Shown here in pieces: positions 51,862 to 60,492 of a stretch of 64,000 bases of DNA. This DNA is from Luteitalea sp. (GTDB lineage Bacteria; Acidobacteriota; Vicinamibacteria; Vicinamibacterales; Vicinamibacteraceae): the NCBI GenBank assembly GCA_009377495.1, contig WHTZ01000004.1, positions 62,001 to 126,000 of the forward strand. Direction: 5' to 3'. The notes below the pieces were generated by a model that was not told the origin of the DNA, did no database searches, and was given only the letters and a program-made list of their open reading frames with translations. Each line of letters opens with the position of its first letter. The stretch's first letter is position 1. Position numbers and translations under genes: made by a program.

Positions 51862-53295
51862 TCACGCTTTGCTCGTCGCCGTCGCGCGCTTTGGACGATA
51901 GACGTGCGTGCTCTCGCCGAGGGCGACCTCGGCACTCTCCATGACGGTTTCTGACAGCGTGGGATGCGGGTGAATGCTCAACGCGACGTCGCGCGTGAGC
52001 GCCGCCATTTCGACGGCCAGCACGCCTTCAGCGATGAGCTCGCCGGCCCCAACCCCGACGATCCCCACACCGAGCACGCGCTCGGTCTTTGGCTCGATCA
52101 CCAGCTTTGTCAGCCCATCGTTCCGATCGAGTGTCGTCGCGCGCCCGGACGCACCCCAGCGAAACTTGGCGACTTCGACAGGCGTCCCCTGCTCCGCTGC
52201 CTCGGTCTCAGTGAGGCCGCACCAGGCGATTTCCGGATCCGTGAAGACGACAGCTGGGATGGCACGCGGCTCGAACGCCACTTTGCGACCCGCAATGGCT
52301 TCCACGGCGATTTTCGCTTCATGACTCGCCTTGTGCGCGAGCATCGGCTCTCCCGCAACATCCCCAATCGCGTAGATCGATGGTTCTGCAGTACGCCGCT
52401 GAGGGTTGACCCCGATGAACCCGCGTCGGTCCACTTCGACCCGCGTGCGTTCGAGGCCCGGAATCTCCGAATTGGGCTTCCGTCCAATAGCCACGAGCAC
52501 CTGGTCGAACACCTGCTCGGAGGGGTTGGCGCGGCCGTCGAAGGTCACTTTCACGCCGCCAACCACCTCCTCCATCTGCACGACCTTCGTATCGAGCATG
52601 ACGCTCTTGCACACGCGCTCGACGCGCTCCTGCAGCACCTGCACGAGGTCGCGATCGACACCGGGCAGCAAGCCGGCCGTCATTTCAACCACGGAAACCT
52701 CGCAGCCGAGCGCCGCATACACAGAACCGAGCTCGAGTCCAATGTACCCGCCGCCGACGACGAGCAGGTTTTTCGGCACGCGGGCGATCTCGAGCGCCGA
52801 CGTCGAGTCGAGGAGACGCTCCGGCCCGAGCGACGTATTCGGCAACGTTGTCGGGCGCGAGCCGGTCGCGATGATGGCTGTCTCGAACGGCAAGGTCTCC
52901 TCGCCGCCCTCGTAGGTCGCGACCGTGAGCGTGTGCGCGTCCACAACGCTGGCACGGCCCCGGATGGAGCGTACCTTCCGCAGCTTGGCGAGCTGCCCCA
53001 GGCCGCTGGTCTGCTTCGCGACGACCTGGTCCTTCCACGCGCGCAGCTTGTCGACGTCGAGGCGTGGTTCTGGGAACTCGATACCCCAAGCGGTCGCATG
53101 CCTCGCCTCGGAGAGCAGCTTGGCAACGTGCAGCAGGGCCTTCGATGGGATGCAGCCGCGGTACGTGCAGACCCCACCCGGGTTGGCCTCTTCATCGATC
53201 AACACGACGTTCAGGCCAAGGTCGGCCGCCCGGAACGCGGCGGCATAGCCGCCTGGTCCTGCGCCAATGACAACGAGCTGTGCCGTGTTGGACAT
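51862..53295 (-). CDS. lpdA: Dihydrolipoyl dehydrogenase (E3)
   Basis: A 477-residue flavoprotein: FAD site GAGPGGYAAAFRAADLG, redox disulfide in CTYRGCIPSKALL, NAD site VVGGGYIGLELGSVYAALG, second FAD strand IYAIGDV and the catalytic HPHPTLSE. It reoxidises the dihydrolipoyl arms of AceF. Third gene of the PDH operon. There is no Shine-Dalgarno sequence in its leader, since a family C hairpin comes within four bases of the ATG; start signals are therefore unusual. Confidence 0.97.
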   Translation of the reverse strand: MSNTAQLVVIGAGPGGYAAAFRAADLGLNVVLIDEEANPGGVCTYRGCIPSKALLHVAKLLSEARHATAWGIEFPEPRLDVDKLRAWKDQVVAKQTSGLGQLAKLRKVRSIRGRASVVDAHTLTVATYEGGEETLPFETAIIATGSRPTTLPNTSLGPERLLDSTSALEIARVPKNLLVVGGGYIGLELGSVYAALGCEVSVVEMTAGLLPGVDRDLVQVLQERVERVCKSVMLDTKVVQMEEVVGGVKVTFDGRANPSEQVFDQVLVAIGRKPNSEIPGLERTRVEVDRRGFIGVNPQRRTAEPSIYAIGDVAGEPMLAHKASHEAKIAVEAIAGRKVAFEPRAIPAVVFTDPEIAWCGLTETEAAEQGTPVEVAKFRWGASGRATTLDRNDGLTKLVIEPKTERVLGVGIVGVGAGELIAEGVLAVEMAALTRDVALSIHPHPTLSETVMESAEVALGESTHVYRPKRATATSKA

Positions 53296-53299
53296 AGGA

Positions 53300-53390
53300 G
53301 GTGCCAGGTGCCAGGTGCTAGGTGCTAGGGCTGTCTTAGGGCCCAGGGACCGTATCCCTGAAACAGCCCTGGGACCTCGCCCCTCGCACC
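53300..53390 (-). repeat. Long hairpin element, family C copy 3
   Basis: Fills almost all the space between aceF stop (53395) and lpdA start (53295). Cores GGGCTGTCTTAGGG and CCCTGAAACAGCCC. A hairpin here would lie in the middle of the PDH mRNA and could set different amounts of E1/E2 and E3 mRNA. Confidence 0.7.
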
Positions 53391-53394
53391 TGTT

Positions 53395-55149
53395 TTATCC
53401 TTGAAGCGTGAGCAGGAACGGTTGCTCGAGGGCCTCGACCACCCAGTGAAGGAAGCGCATGGCATCAGCGCCGTCAATCACACGGTGGTCGTATGAGAGT
53501 GACAGCGGCAGCATCAGCCGCGGTTGGAAGCCGTCCTCCACCCAGACCGGCTCCATGCGTGCGCGCGACACGCCGAGAATGGCGACCTCCGGCCAGTTCA
53601 CGATGGGCGAGAAGTGTGTGCCACCAAGACCGCCGAGATTGGTGATCGTGATCGTGCCGCCTTCCATCTCATCCGCCGTCAGCTTGCGGTCGCGTGCGCG
53701 CTGTGCGGCGTTTGCAATCTCGACGGCAATCTGCGTGATGTTCTTGGTGTCGATGTGACGAACGACCGGCACGAGCAGCCCGCGATCGGTGTCCACCGCG
53801 ATGCCCACGTGCACGTACTTCTTGTAGATCAGCTCCTCGCGCGCCAAGTCGAGCGACGCGCCGAACTGCGGGAACGCCTTGACCGCAGCCGCGAGAATCT
53901 TGGCGAGGATGGCAGTCACCGTGAGCTTGCCGCCGGCCTGCTCGACCTGCGGCGCAAAGCGCTTGCGGAGCGCTTCGAGCGCGGTGACGTCCGCCTTCTC
54001 GCACTGCGTGACACTCGGGATGAGCGACCACGCCTGCGCAAGATGCTCCGCGGTCTTCCGCCGCACGCCAGTGATGGTCTTGCGGTCGATCTCGCCCCAT
54101 TTCGCGAAGTCGGGCAAGGTCGGCGCGCCAGCCGCGCCTGGCGGCGCGGCAGGCGTCGGCGAAGACGTGATCACCTGCTTGGCGTAGGCGAGTACGTCCG
54201 CTTGGGAAATGCGACCGGCCGGACCTGATCCGGGCACGTCGCCGACGTCGAGACCGAGCTCACGTGCCAGGCGCCGTACGGACGGCGCCGCTGGCACGTT
54301 GGGCCGTGGCGGGATAGCCTCGGCTCGGCTCGCGGCGGGCCGGTCGGCCCGACTTGCGGCAGGCCGAACCGCGCGGCTGATATCGAAGACCTCCGCCCGT
54401 GGACGCTCCGTCTCGCCCGGCGATGGGCTTGGTGCGACGACCGGCGCAGGTGCGCGATCGGCGTCCGGCGGGGGCGGTGGCGCTTCCGCAGGCGGCGCCG
54501 CGGTTGCTGGCTTGGACAGCTCGACCGCGAAGATCACCTGGCCAACCTTCACGGTATCCCCAGCCTTCACGTGGACGTCCCGCACCCGGCCGCTCAGACT
54601 CGAAGGCACTTCCACGGTGGCCTTGTCGGTCTCGAGCTCGATCACGGGTTGATCTCGCTCGACGAAGTCCCCCGGCTTCACGAGAACGTGCAGGACATCA
54701 CCTGCGGCCACGTTCTCGCCGAGCTCCGGGATCTTGAACTCAGCAACGCCACCCTCCGGTGCCGCGGCTGGCGGCCCAGCAGGCTGGGCGGGCCCTTCAC
54801 CAGAGGGCTGGGCGGCCTCCTGCGCGTCCGCCGCGGTCGCCCGCGATGGCGCAGCCTCGCCCGCATCGTCGGTTCCCGACTCCTGTTTCCCGATTCCTGA
54901 TTCCTGTTTCCCAGCTTCCTCAACCGTCAACACGCGCTGGCCCACCTGCACCTTGTCACCCTCGTTGACGTTGATCTCCTGGACACGGCCGGCGACGGTA
55001 GACGGCACCTCGATGGTCGCCTTGTCGGTCTCGAGCTCGAGGAGCGGTTGATCACGCCCGATGACGTCGCCCGGTTTCACCAGCACACGAAGGACCTCGC
55101 CGGCGGTGATGTTCTCTCCCAACTCGGGCAGTGCGAATTCTATGGCCAT
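53395..55149 (-). CDS. aceF: Dihydrolipoamide acetyltransferase (E2) of pyruvate dehydrogenase
   Basis: A 584-residue protein with two lipoyl domains (about 3-75 and 138-210; both with ETDKA, the lipoylated lysine), a peripheral subunit-binding domain (about 300-335, VRRLARELGLDVGDV) and a catalytic domain ending near SYDHRVIDGADAM. The linker between the lipoyl domains has a repeated KQESG motif twice, encoded by a tandem DNA repeat (54871-54918) that looks like intergenic sequence. Gene order aceE-aceF-lpdA is conserved. Confidence 0.96.
   Translation of the reverse strand: MAIEFALPELGENITAGEVLRVLVKPGDVIGRDQPLLELETDKATIEVPSTVAGRVQEINVNEGDKVQVGQRVLTVEEAGKQESGIGKQESGTDDAGEAAPSRATAADAQEAAQPSGEGPAQPAGPPAAAPEGGVAEFKIPELGENVAAGDVLHVLVKPGDFVERDQPVIELETDKATVEVPSSLSGRVRDVHVKAGDTVKVGQVIFAVELSKPATAAPPAEAPPPPPDADRAPAPVVAPSPSPGETERPRAEVFDISRAVRPAASRADRPAASRAEAIPPRPNVPAAPSVRRLARELGLDVGDVPGSGPAGRISQADVLAYAKQVITSSPTPAAPPGAAGAPTLPDFAKWGEIDRKTITGVRRKTAEHLAQAWSLIPSVTQCEKADVTALEALRKRFAPQVEQAGGKLTVTAILAKILAAAVKAFPQFGASLDLAREELIYKKYVHVGIAVDTDRGLLVPVVRHIDTKNITQIAVEIANAAQRARDRKLTADEMEGGTITITNLGGLGGTHFSPIVNWPEVAILGVSRARMEPVWVEDGFQPRLMLPLSLSYDHRVIDGADAMRFLHWVVEALEQPFLLTLQG
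54871..54918. repeat. Degenerate tandem repeat inside aceF
   Basis: Words like GATTCCTG and CTCCTGTTTCCC alternate, giving the protein linker its KQESG repeats. The reading frame is preserved. Confidence 0.55.
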
Positions 55150-55154
55150 GTTTC

Positions 55155-55225
55155 AGCACCGATGGCGCGGCTACAGCCGCGCCCTACCCCTATACACGTA
55201 GGGCGCCCCTTTAGGGGCGCCTTCC
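55155..55225. repeat. Palindromes including family D copy 2
   Basis: Two palindromes side by side: GGCGCGGCT/AGCCGCGCC (55164-55183) and the 25-base family D word at 55197-55221, whose inverted twin is at 27582-27606. They separate aceE (stop at 55230) from aceF. Confidence 0.65.
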
Positions 55226-55229
55226 AAGG

Positions 55230-57902
55230 TCACGACACTGCAGGATTCGGCTTTTCCGTGTCGATCTCGAGCGCCTGAATGGCGCGCGCGACAACCTTGC
55301 CGTCGATCTTCTTTTCGCGCGCCAGTGCCGCGAGCGTCGCGACCACGACGTGGCCCTGGTTGACCTCGAAGAACTCGCGGAGCGATCCGCGGCTCTCGCT
55401 GCGGCCGAAGCCGTCGGTTCCCAGAGACACCAATGGGCGCGGCAGCCATCGGTCGATGGCGTTTGGCAGCATCTTGACATAATCGCTGGCCGCGACGAAC
55501 ACACCGGGGGCCTTGCCGAGACACGCGGTCACGTAGGGCACCTTCGGCGGCTCGGCCGGGTGCAAGCGATTCCAACGCTCGCACGCCTCCCCGTCACGAT
55601 AGAGCTGCACGTAGCTCGTGACACTCCACACATCGGCGGTGACGTCGTACTGGTCTTCCAAGACTCTGGCGGCCTTCATCACCTCGGGCAGGATGGCCCC
55701 ACTGCCGAGGAGCTGCGCGTGGTGCTTCGCCTTCTTCTTGTCCGACGCGCGCAGACGGTACAACCCCTTGAGAATGCCGTCGCGGCAGTCCTCCGGCATC
55801 GCGGGCTGCGGATACGGCTCGTTCATCACGGTCAGGTAGTAGAAGACATTCTCCTCCTCGCCGTACATCCGTCGAATACCGTCCTCGACGATGGTGGCAA
55901 TCTCGTACGCAAAAGCCGGGTCGTACGCCTGGCACGTCGGGACGCCTGACGCGATGAGGTGACTGTGGCCATCCTGGTGCTGCAATCCCTCACCGGCAAG
56001 CGTCGTACGGCCGGAGGTGCCGCCGAGCAGGAAGCCCCTCGCGCGTATGTCGGCCGCCGCCCAAATCAGGTCGCCGATCCGCTGGAATCCGAACATCGAG
56101 TAGTAGATGAAGAATGGAATCGTGTTGATGCCGTGCGTCGCGTAGGCCGTGCCCGCCGCAATGAACGAGGACATCGATCCGGCTTCCGTGATCCCCTCTT
56201 CGAGGATCTGCCCGTTGGTCGCTTCCTTGTAGTAGAGGAGCGTGTCGCTGTCCACCGGCTCATAGAGCTGGCCGACGTGCGAATAAATGCCCACCTGGCG
56301 AAACAGCGCTTCCATGCCGAATGTGCGCGCCTCGTCCGGCACGATCGGAACGATGAGCTTGCCAATCTCCGGATGGCGGAGCAGTTTGGCCAGCAACCGC
56401 ACGAACACCATCGTCGTCGAGGCACTGCGGTCGCCGGTGCCGGCGTTGAACTCGTGGAAGACATCGCCGAAGTCGCACGCGAGCGGCGCGGCGCGCACCT
56501 TTCGCGCGGGCACGTACCCGCCCAGGGTCTTGCGGCGCTCGTGCAGATATTCGAGGTCTGGACTACTGTCGGACGGCCGATAGAACGGCATCTTCGCAAT
56601 GTCGGCGTCCGAGACGGGAATACCAAACCTCGACCGGAACTCCCGCACTTCCGCTTCGTTCAGCTTCTTCTGCTGGTGCGTGATGTTCTTGCCCTCGCCG
56701 CTCTCACCGAGGCCGTAGCCTTTGATCGTACGGGCGAGGATGACCGTCGGCGCACCGGTGTGCTCGACTGCCGCCTTGTAAGCCGCATACACCTTCTCCG
56801 GATCATGACCGCCCAGCCGGAGCTTGCTCAGCTCCTCGTCCGAGAGGTGCCTGACCATCTCGAGCAGCCGCGGATCCTTCCCGAAGAAGTGCTGGCGGAT
56901 GTAGCCGCCATTCGACACCGAGTACTTCTGGTACTCGCCGTCGACGACTTCGCCCATCCGCTTCACCAACGCGCCGTCCTTGTCCTTGGCGAGCAGGGCA
57001 TCCCAGTCGCGACCCCAGATCACCTTGATGACGTTCCACCCGGCGCCACGGAACACGCGCTCGAGCTCCTGGATGATCTGGCCGTTGCCGCGCACCGGTC
57101 CGTCGAGGCGCTGCAGGTTGCAGTTGATGACGAAGATCAGGTTGTCGAGCTTCTCGCGTGCCGCGAGCGAGATGGCGCCGAGTGTCTCCGGCTCATCGCA
57201 CTCGCCGTCGCCGAGGAATGCCCATATCTTCCCCTCCGTCTTCGGCTTCAGCCCACGATCCTCGAGATAGCGATTGAAGCGCGCTTGGTAGATGGCCATG
57301 ATGGGCGACAGCCCCATCGAGACCGTCGGCGCCTCCCAGAAGTCGGGCATCAGCCAGGGGTGGGGATAGGAGGAGAGCCCACCGCCCGACCGCAGCTCGC
57401 GCCGAAAGTTTTCGAGCTGTCGCTCGTTCAGTCGTCCCTCGAGAAACGCGCGCGCGTAGATCCCGGGCGTTGCGTGCCCCTGGAAGTACACGAAGTCGCC
57501 ACCGCCATTGTCGCGACCGCGGAAGAAATGATTGAAGCCAACCTCGTAGAGCGTGGCCGCGGAGGCGTAGGTCGAGATGTGGCCGCCAATACCGTCCTCG
57601 AGCTTGTTGGCACGCACGACCATGACCAGCGCGTTCCAGCGCACGATGCTCTTGATGCGGCGCTCGATGGTCCGGCTACCGGGCATGCGGGGCTGGTGCT
57701 CGGCGGGAATGGTGTTGAGGTACGGCGTATCGGCCGTGAACGGCAGCTTCACCCCGCGCGCTCGCGCACGGCCGCGGAGCGTCTCGATGAGCTCGGCCAC
57801 ACGGGCCGGACCGCTGTTCTCAATCACGTAGTCCAGCGAATCGATCCACTCGCGGGTTTCGATCGCGGTGTAGTCGGCGATATCCTGCGCAAGGTTTCTC
57901 AC
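55230..57902 (-). CDS. aceE: Pyruvate dehydrogenase E1 component, homodimeric
   Basis: An 890-residue enzyme, the length expected for the single-chain E1. The thiamine-diphosphate motif runs from GDGECDEPE to NCN, and the conserved SYPHPWLMPDFWEAPTVSMG and LLGGTSGRTTLAGEGLQHQD segments are present. It decarboxylates pyruvate and transfers the acetyl group to AceF. First gene of the PDH operon, divergent from the M49-like gene; the promoter should lie in the 67-base gap, which also has a GCGAAGCTTCGTTAC word. Confidence 0.97.
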   Translation of the reverse strand: MRNLAQDIADYTAIETREWIDSLDYVIENSGPARVAELIETLRGRARARGVKLPFTADTPYLNTIPAEHQPRMPGSRTIERRIKSIVRWNALVMVVRANKLEDGIGGHISTYASAATLYEVGFNHFFRGRDNGGGDFVYFQGHATPGIYARAFLEGRLNERQLENFRRELRSGGGLSSYPHPWLMPDFWEAPTVSMGLSPIMAIYQARFNRYLEDRGLKPKTEGKIWAFLGDGECDEPETLGAISLAAREKLDNLIFVINCNLQRLDGPVRGNGQIIQELERVFRGAGWNVIKVIWGRDWDALLAKDKDGALVKRMGEVVDGEYQKYSVSNGGYIRQHFFGKDPRLLEMVRHLSDEELSKLRLGGHDPEKVYAAYKAAVEHTGAPTVILARTIKGYGLGESGEGKNITHQQKKLNEAEVREFRSRFGIPVSDADIAKMPFYRPSDSSPDLEYLHERRKTLGGYVPARKVRAAPLACDFGDVFHEFNAGTGDRSASTTMVFVRLLAKLLRHPEIGKLIVPIVPDEARTFGMEALFRQVGIYSHVGQLYEPVDSDTLLYYKEATNGQILEEGITEAGSMSSFIAAGTAYATHGINTIPFFIYYSMFGFQRIGDLIWAAADIRARGFLLGGTSGRTTLAGEGLQHQDGHSHLIASGVPTCQAYDPAFAYEIATIVEDGIRRMYGEEENVFYYLTVMNEPYPQPAMPEDCRDGILKGLYRLRASDKKKAKHHAQLLGSGAILPEVMKAARVLEDQYDVTADVWSVTSYVQLYRDGEACERWNRLHPAEPPKVPYVTACLGKAPGVFVAASDYVKMLPNAIDRWLPRPLVSLGTDGFGRSESRGSLREFFEVNQGHVVVATLAALAREKKIDGKVVARAIQALEIDTEKPNPAVS

Positions 57903-57969
57903 TGCTCTCCTCTAAGGCGAAGCTTCGTTACTTGGACGAACTCCAATCGATTAGCTTATCATCCTGCCT

Positions 57970-59685
57970 ATGACGCGCAAAGCACTCCTTCCCCTCGTGG
58001 CGACGGCGACACTCAGCGGATCCGCAGGGCTCGCCGTGGGCTTGGGCGGGCCGGGGAGAAACGCGTCTGCCGAGACCATGCCAGACCTCACACAACTGAC
58101 CGCCATGACGGCACGGTTCGCGGCCGTGGATCTCGCGGTCGACCTCTCCGGGCTCCCGCCGACCGAGCGCCGAACGCTCGCTCACCTCGTGGAAGCGGCG
58201 CGCGTCATGGACGGCATCTTCCTCCGTCAAGTCTCGGCCGCCAACGACGCCTGGCTCGTGCAGCTCGCGGGCGATCGATCGGCGCTGGGACGGGCGCGGC
58301 TGCGCTACTTCCTGATCAACAAAGGGCCGTGGTCTCGGCTCGACCAGAACGAGCCCTTCCTGCCGGGGGCCGGCGCCAAACCTGAAGGCGCCAACTTCTA
58401 CCCAGCCGATACCGCGCGGGACGACATCGAGCGTTGGATCGAGTCGCTCCCAACATCCGAGCGTCGGGCCGCAACCGGCTTCTTCACCACTATACGGCGT
58501 GCGCCCGATGGCGCGTTTCAGCTCGTGCCGTATAGCGTCGAGTACCAGGGCGAGCTCTACGCTGCGGCGGCACATCTCCGCAAGGCGGCGGTGAGCACGA
58601 CCCAGCCGTCGTTGAAGCGATACCTCGAGACACGGGCACAGGCGTTTGGCACGAACGACTATTACGAGAGCGACGTGGCGTGGATGGAGATTGACGCGTC
58701 CATCGAGCCCGTGATCGGCCCCTATGAGGTGTACGAGGACGAGTGGTTCAATTACAAAGCGGCGTTCGAGGCGTTCGTCACGGTGCGCGACGAGGCGGAG
58801 AGCAAGAAGCTCGCCGCGCTCGGCCATCGTTTGCAATCACTCGAGGACCGACTGCCGATCGATCCGCAGTACCGCAATCCGACGCTCGGCGCGCTGGCGC
58901 CCATCAGGGTCGTCGACGTGATCTTCACGGCCGGCGACGCGAACCGCGGCGTGCAGACGGCCGCGTTCAACCTGCCGAACGACGAGCGCGTCATTCGCGA
59001 AAAAGGGAGCAAGCGCGTGATGCTGAAGAACGTGCAACACGCGAAGTTTACGAAGGTGCTCGAACCAATTGCCAACGTCCTGCTCGCAGCAGCCGACCAG
59101 CCGCGCGTCACCTTCGACGCCTTCTTCACGCACATCCTGATGCACGAGCTGATGCACGGCCTCGGTCCCCACGACGTTACGGTGGACGGTCGCGAGACCA
59201 CGGTTCGCCAGGAGCTCAAAGAGCTGTACAGCACCATCGAGGAAGCCAAGGCGGACGTCTCCGGCCTCTGGGCGCTGCAGACGCTCATTGATGACAATGA
59301 GCTGCCGCGCGAGCTGGCTCACACGATGTACACGACGTATCTCGCGTCGATGTTTCGATCGATCCGCTTCGGGATCAACGAAGCGCACGGCCGTGGGGTG
59401 GCGATTCAGCTCAACCGCTTCCTCGATGCGGGCGCCGTGACGTTCAGCGCGGATGGCACGTGTGCCATCGATGACATCAAGATCAAGGATGTCGTGCGCG
59501 CGCTCACGCGCGACATCATCACGATGCAGGCCGAGGGCAGCTACGACAAGGCCAAGGCACTCGCGGAGCAGTACGGTGTCGTACGACCAGAGGTCCAGAA
59601 GGCGCTCGATACGCTCGCTGACGTTCCGGTCGATATCGAGCCGCGCTTCGTGACCGCGGAACGTCTCGTCACGAATGACGAGTAA
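57970..59685 (+). CDS. Exported M49-like (dipeptidyl-peptidase III-like) metallopeptidase
   Basis: A 571-residue protein with a signal peptide (about 1-35). Similarity to DPP III is seen in the zinc region: HILMHELMHGLGPH (H392, E393, H396) and the downstream EEAKADVSGLW (E424 or E425). Authentic DPP III has HEXXGH, while here the spacing is the ordinary HEXXH, so it belongs to the bacterial side branch. The region YYESDVAWMEIDASIEPVIG is typical for this branch. Probably a periplasmic or lipid-associated peptidase; substrate unknown. Confidence 0.83.
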   Translation: MTRKALLPLVATATLSGSAGLAVGLGGPGRNASAETMPDLTQLTAMTARFAAVDLAVDLSGLPPTERRTLAHLVEAARVMDGIFLRQVSAANDAWLVQLAGDRSALGRARLRYFLINKGPWSRLDQNEPFLPGAGAKPEGANFYPADTARDDIERWIESLPTSERRAATGFFTTIRRAPDGAFQLVPYSVEYQGELYAAAAHLRKAAVSTTQPSLKRYLETRAQAFGTNDYYESDVAWMEIDASIEPVIGPYEVYEDEWFNYKAAFEAFVTVRDEAESKKLAALGHRLQSLEDRLPIDPQYRNPTLGALAPIRVVDVIFTAGDANRGVQTAAFNLPNDERVIREKGSKRVMLKNVQHAKFTKVLEPIANVLLAAADQPRVTFDAFFTHILMHELMHGLGPHDVTVDGRETTVRQELKELYSTIEEAKADVSGLWALQTLIDDNELPRELAHTMYTTYLASMFRSIRFGINEAHGRGVAIQLNRFLDAGAVTFSADGTCAIDDIKIKDVVRALTRDIITMQAEGSYDKAKALAEQYGVVRPEVQKALDTLADVPVDIEPRFVTAERLVTNDE

Positions 59686-59698
59686 CCAGGAGATCTGT

Positions 59699-60469
59699 GT
59701 GAAACTCACGGGCACACTACGAGAGGCCGCCGCCGAGTTCCTCGGCACGTTCATCCTCATCATCTTTGGCCTGGGCGTTGTGGCGCAAAAAGTGCTGAGT
59801 GCCGAAACGTTCGGCAGCAGCCTCTCCATCCACCTGGCGTGGGGGCTCGCGGTCATGCTGGGCGTGTACGTGGCGGCGGGCGTGTCCGGCGCGCACATCA
59901 ACCCTGCGGTCACGCTGGCGCTCGCGGTGCGACGCGGGTTCCCGTGGCGCAAGGTCGGACCCTACTGGCTCGCACAGTTGCTCGGTGCCTTCGCGGCCTC
60001 GGTCGTGGTCTACGTCACCTACGCCGAGGCGCTCGATCACTTCGATGGCGGCATCCGCCAGGTGATCGGCCCTCTCCGCACAGCGGGCATTTGGGCCACG
60101 TACCCGCAAGACTTCGTGAGCGCGTTCCCTGGCGGCTTCATCGACCAGGTCGTCGGCACGGCGCTGCTGATGATTGGTGTGCTGGCAGCGACCGACGACC
60201 GCAACCGCGCCCCGCACCCTGGGCTCGCGCCGATCATCATAGGACTGGTCGTCGTTGCCATTGGGATGTGCTTTGGCTTCAACACGGGCTATGCCATCAA
60301 CCCCGCGCGTGATTTTGGTCCGCGTCTCTTCACGGCGATGGCCGGCTGGGGTGGTGAGGTCTTCACCGCCGGCAACGACTGGTGGTGGGTCCCGATCGTC
60401 GCCCCCAGCATTGGCGCGGTCGCCGGTGCGTACATCTACGACCTGTTCGTGGCGAACCACCATCCGTAG
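59699..60469 (+). CDS. Aquaglyceroporin (MIP family, GlpF-like)
   Basis: A 256-residue channel with six membrane helices and two NPA boxes: HINPAVT (68-70) and INPARDFGPR (201-203); the Asp after NPAR marks the glycerol-conducting branch. The GTG start at 59699 follows CAGGAGATC and avoids overlap with the peptidase, though an ATG at 59675 is in frame. Glycerol kinase or dehydrogenase genes are not nearby. Confidence 0.93.
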   Translation: MKLTGTLREAAAEFLGTFILIIFGLGVVAQKVLSAETFGSSLSIHLAWGLAVMLGVYVAAGVSGAHINPAVTLALAVRRGFPWRKVGPYWLAQLLGAFAASVVVYVTYAEALDHFDGGIRQVIGPLRTAGIWATYPQDFVSAFPGGFIDQVVGTALLMIGVLAATDDRNRAPHPGLAPIIIGLVVVAIGMCFGFNTGYAINPARDFGPRLFTAMAGWGGEVFTAGNDWWWVPIVAPSIGAVAGAYIYDLFVANHHP

Positions 60470-60492
60470 GCCTTCGGCGAGGGACAACTTTC

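Noticed and set aside
51964..53328. Long open frame antisense to lpdA
   Set aside because: GC-rich codon bias keeps the opposite strand open; the protein has no recognisable domain, while lpdA is unmistakable. Similar long antisense frames over aceE (55959-58385) and the barrel fusion (36850-38205) were left out for the same reason.
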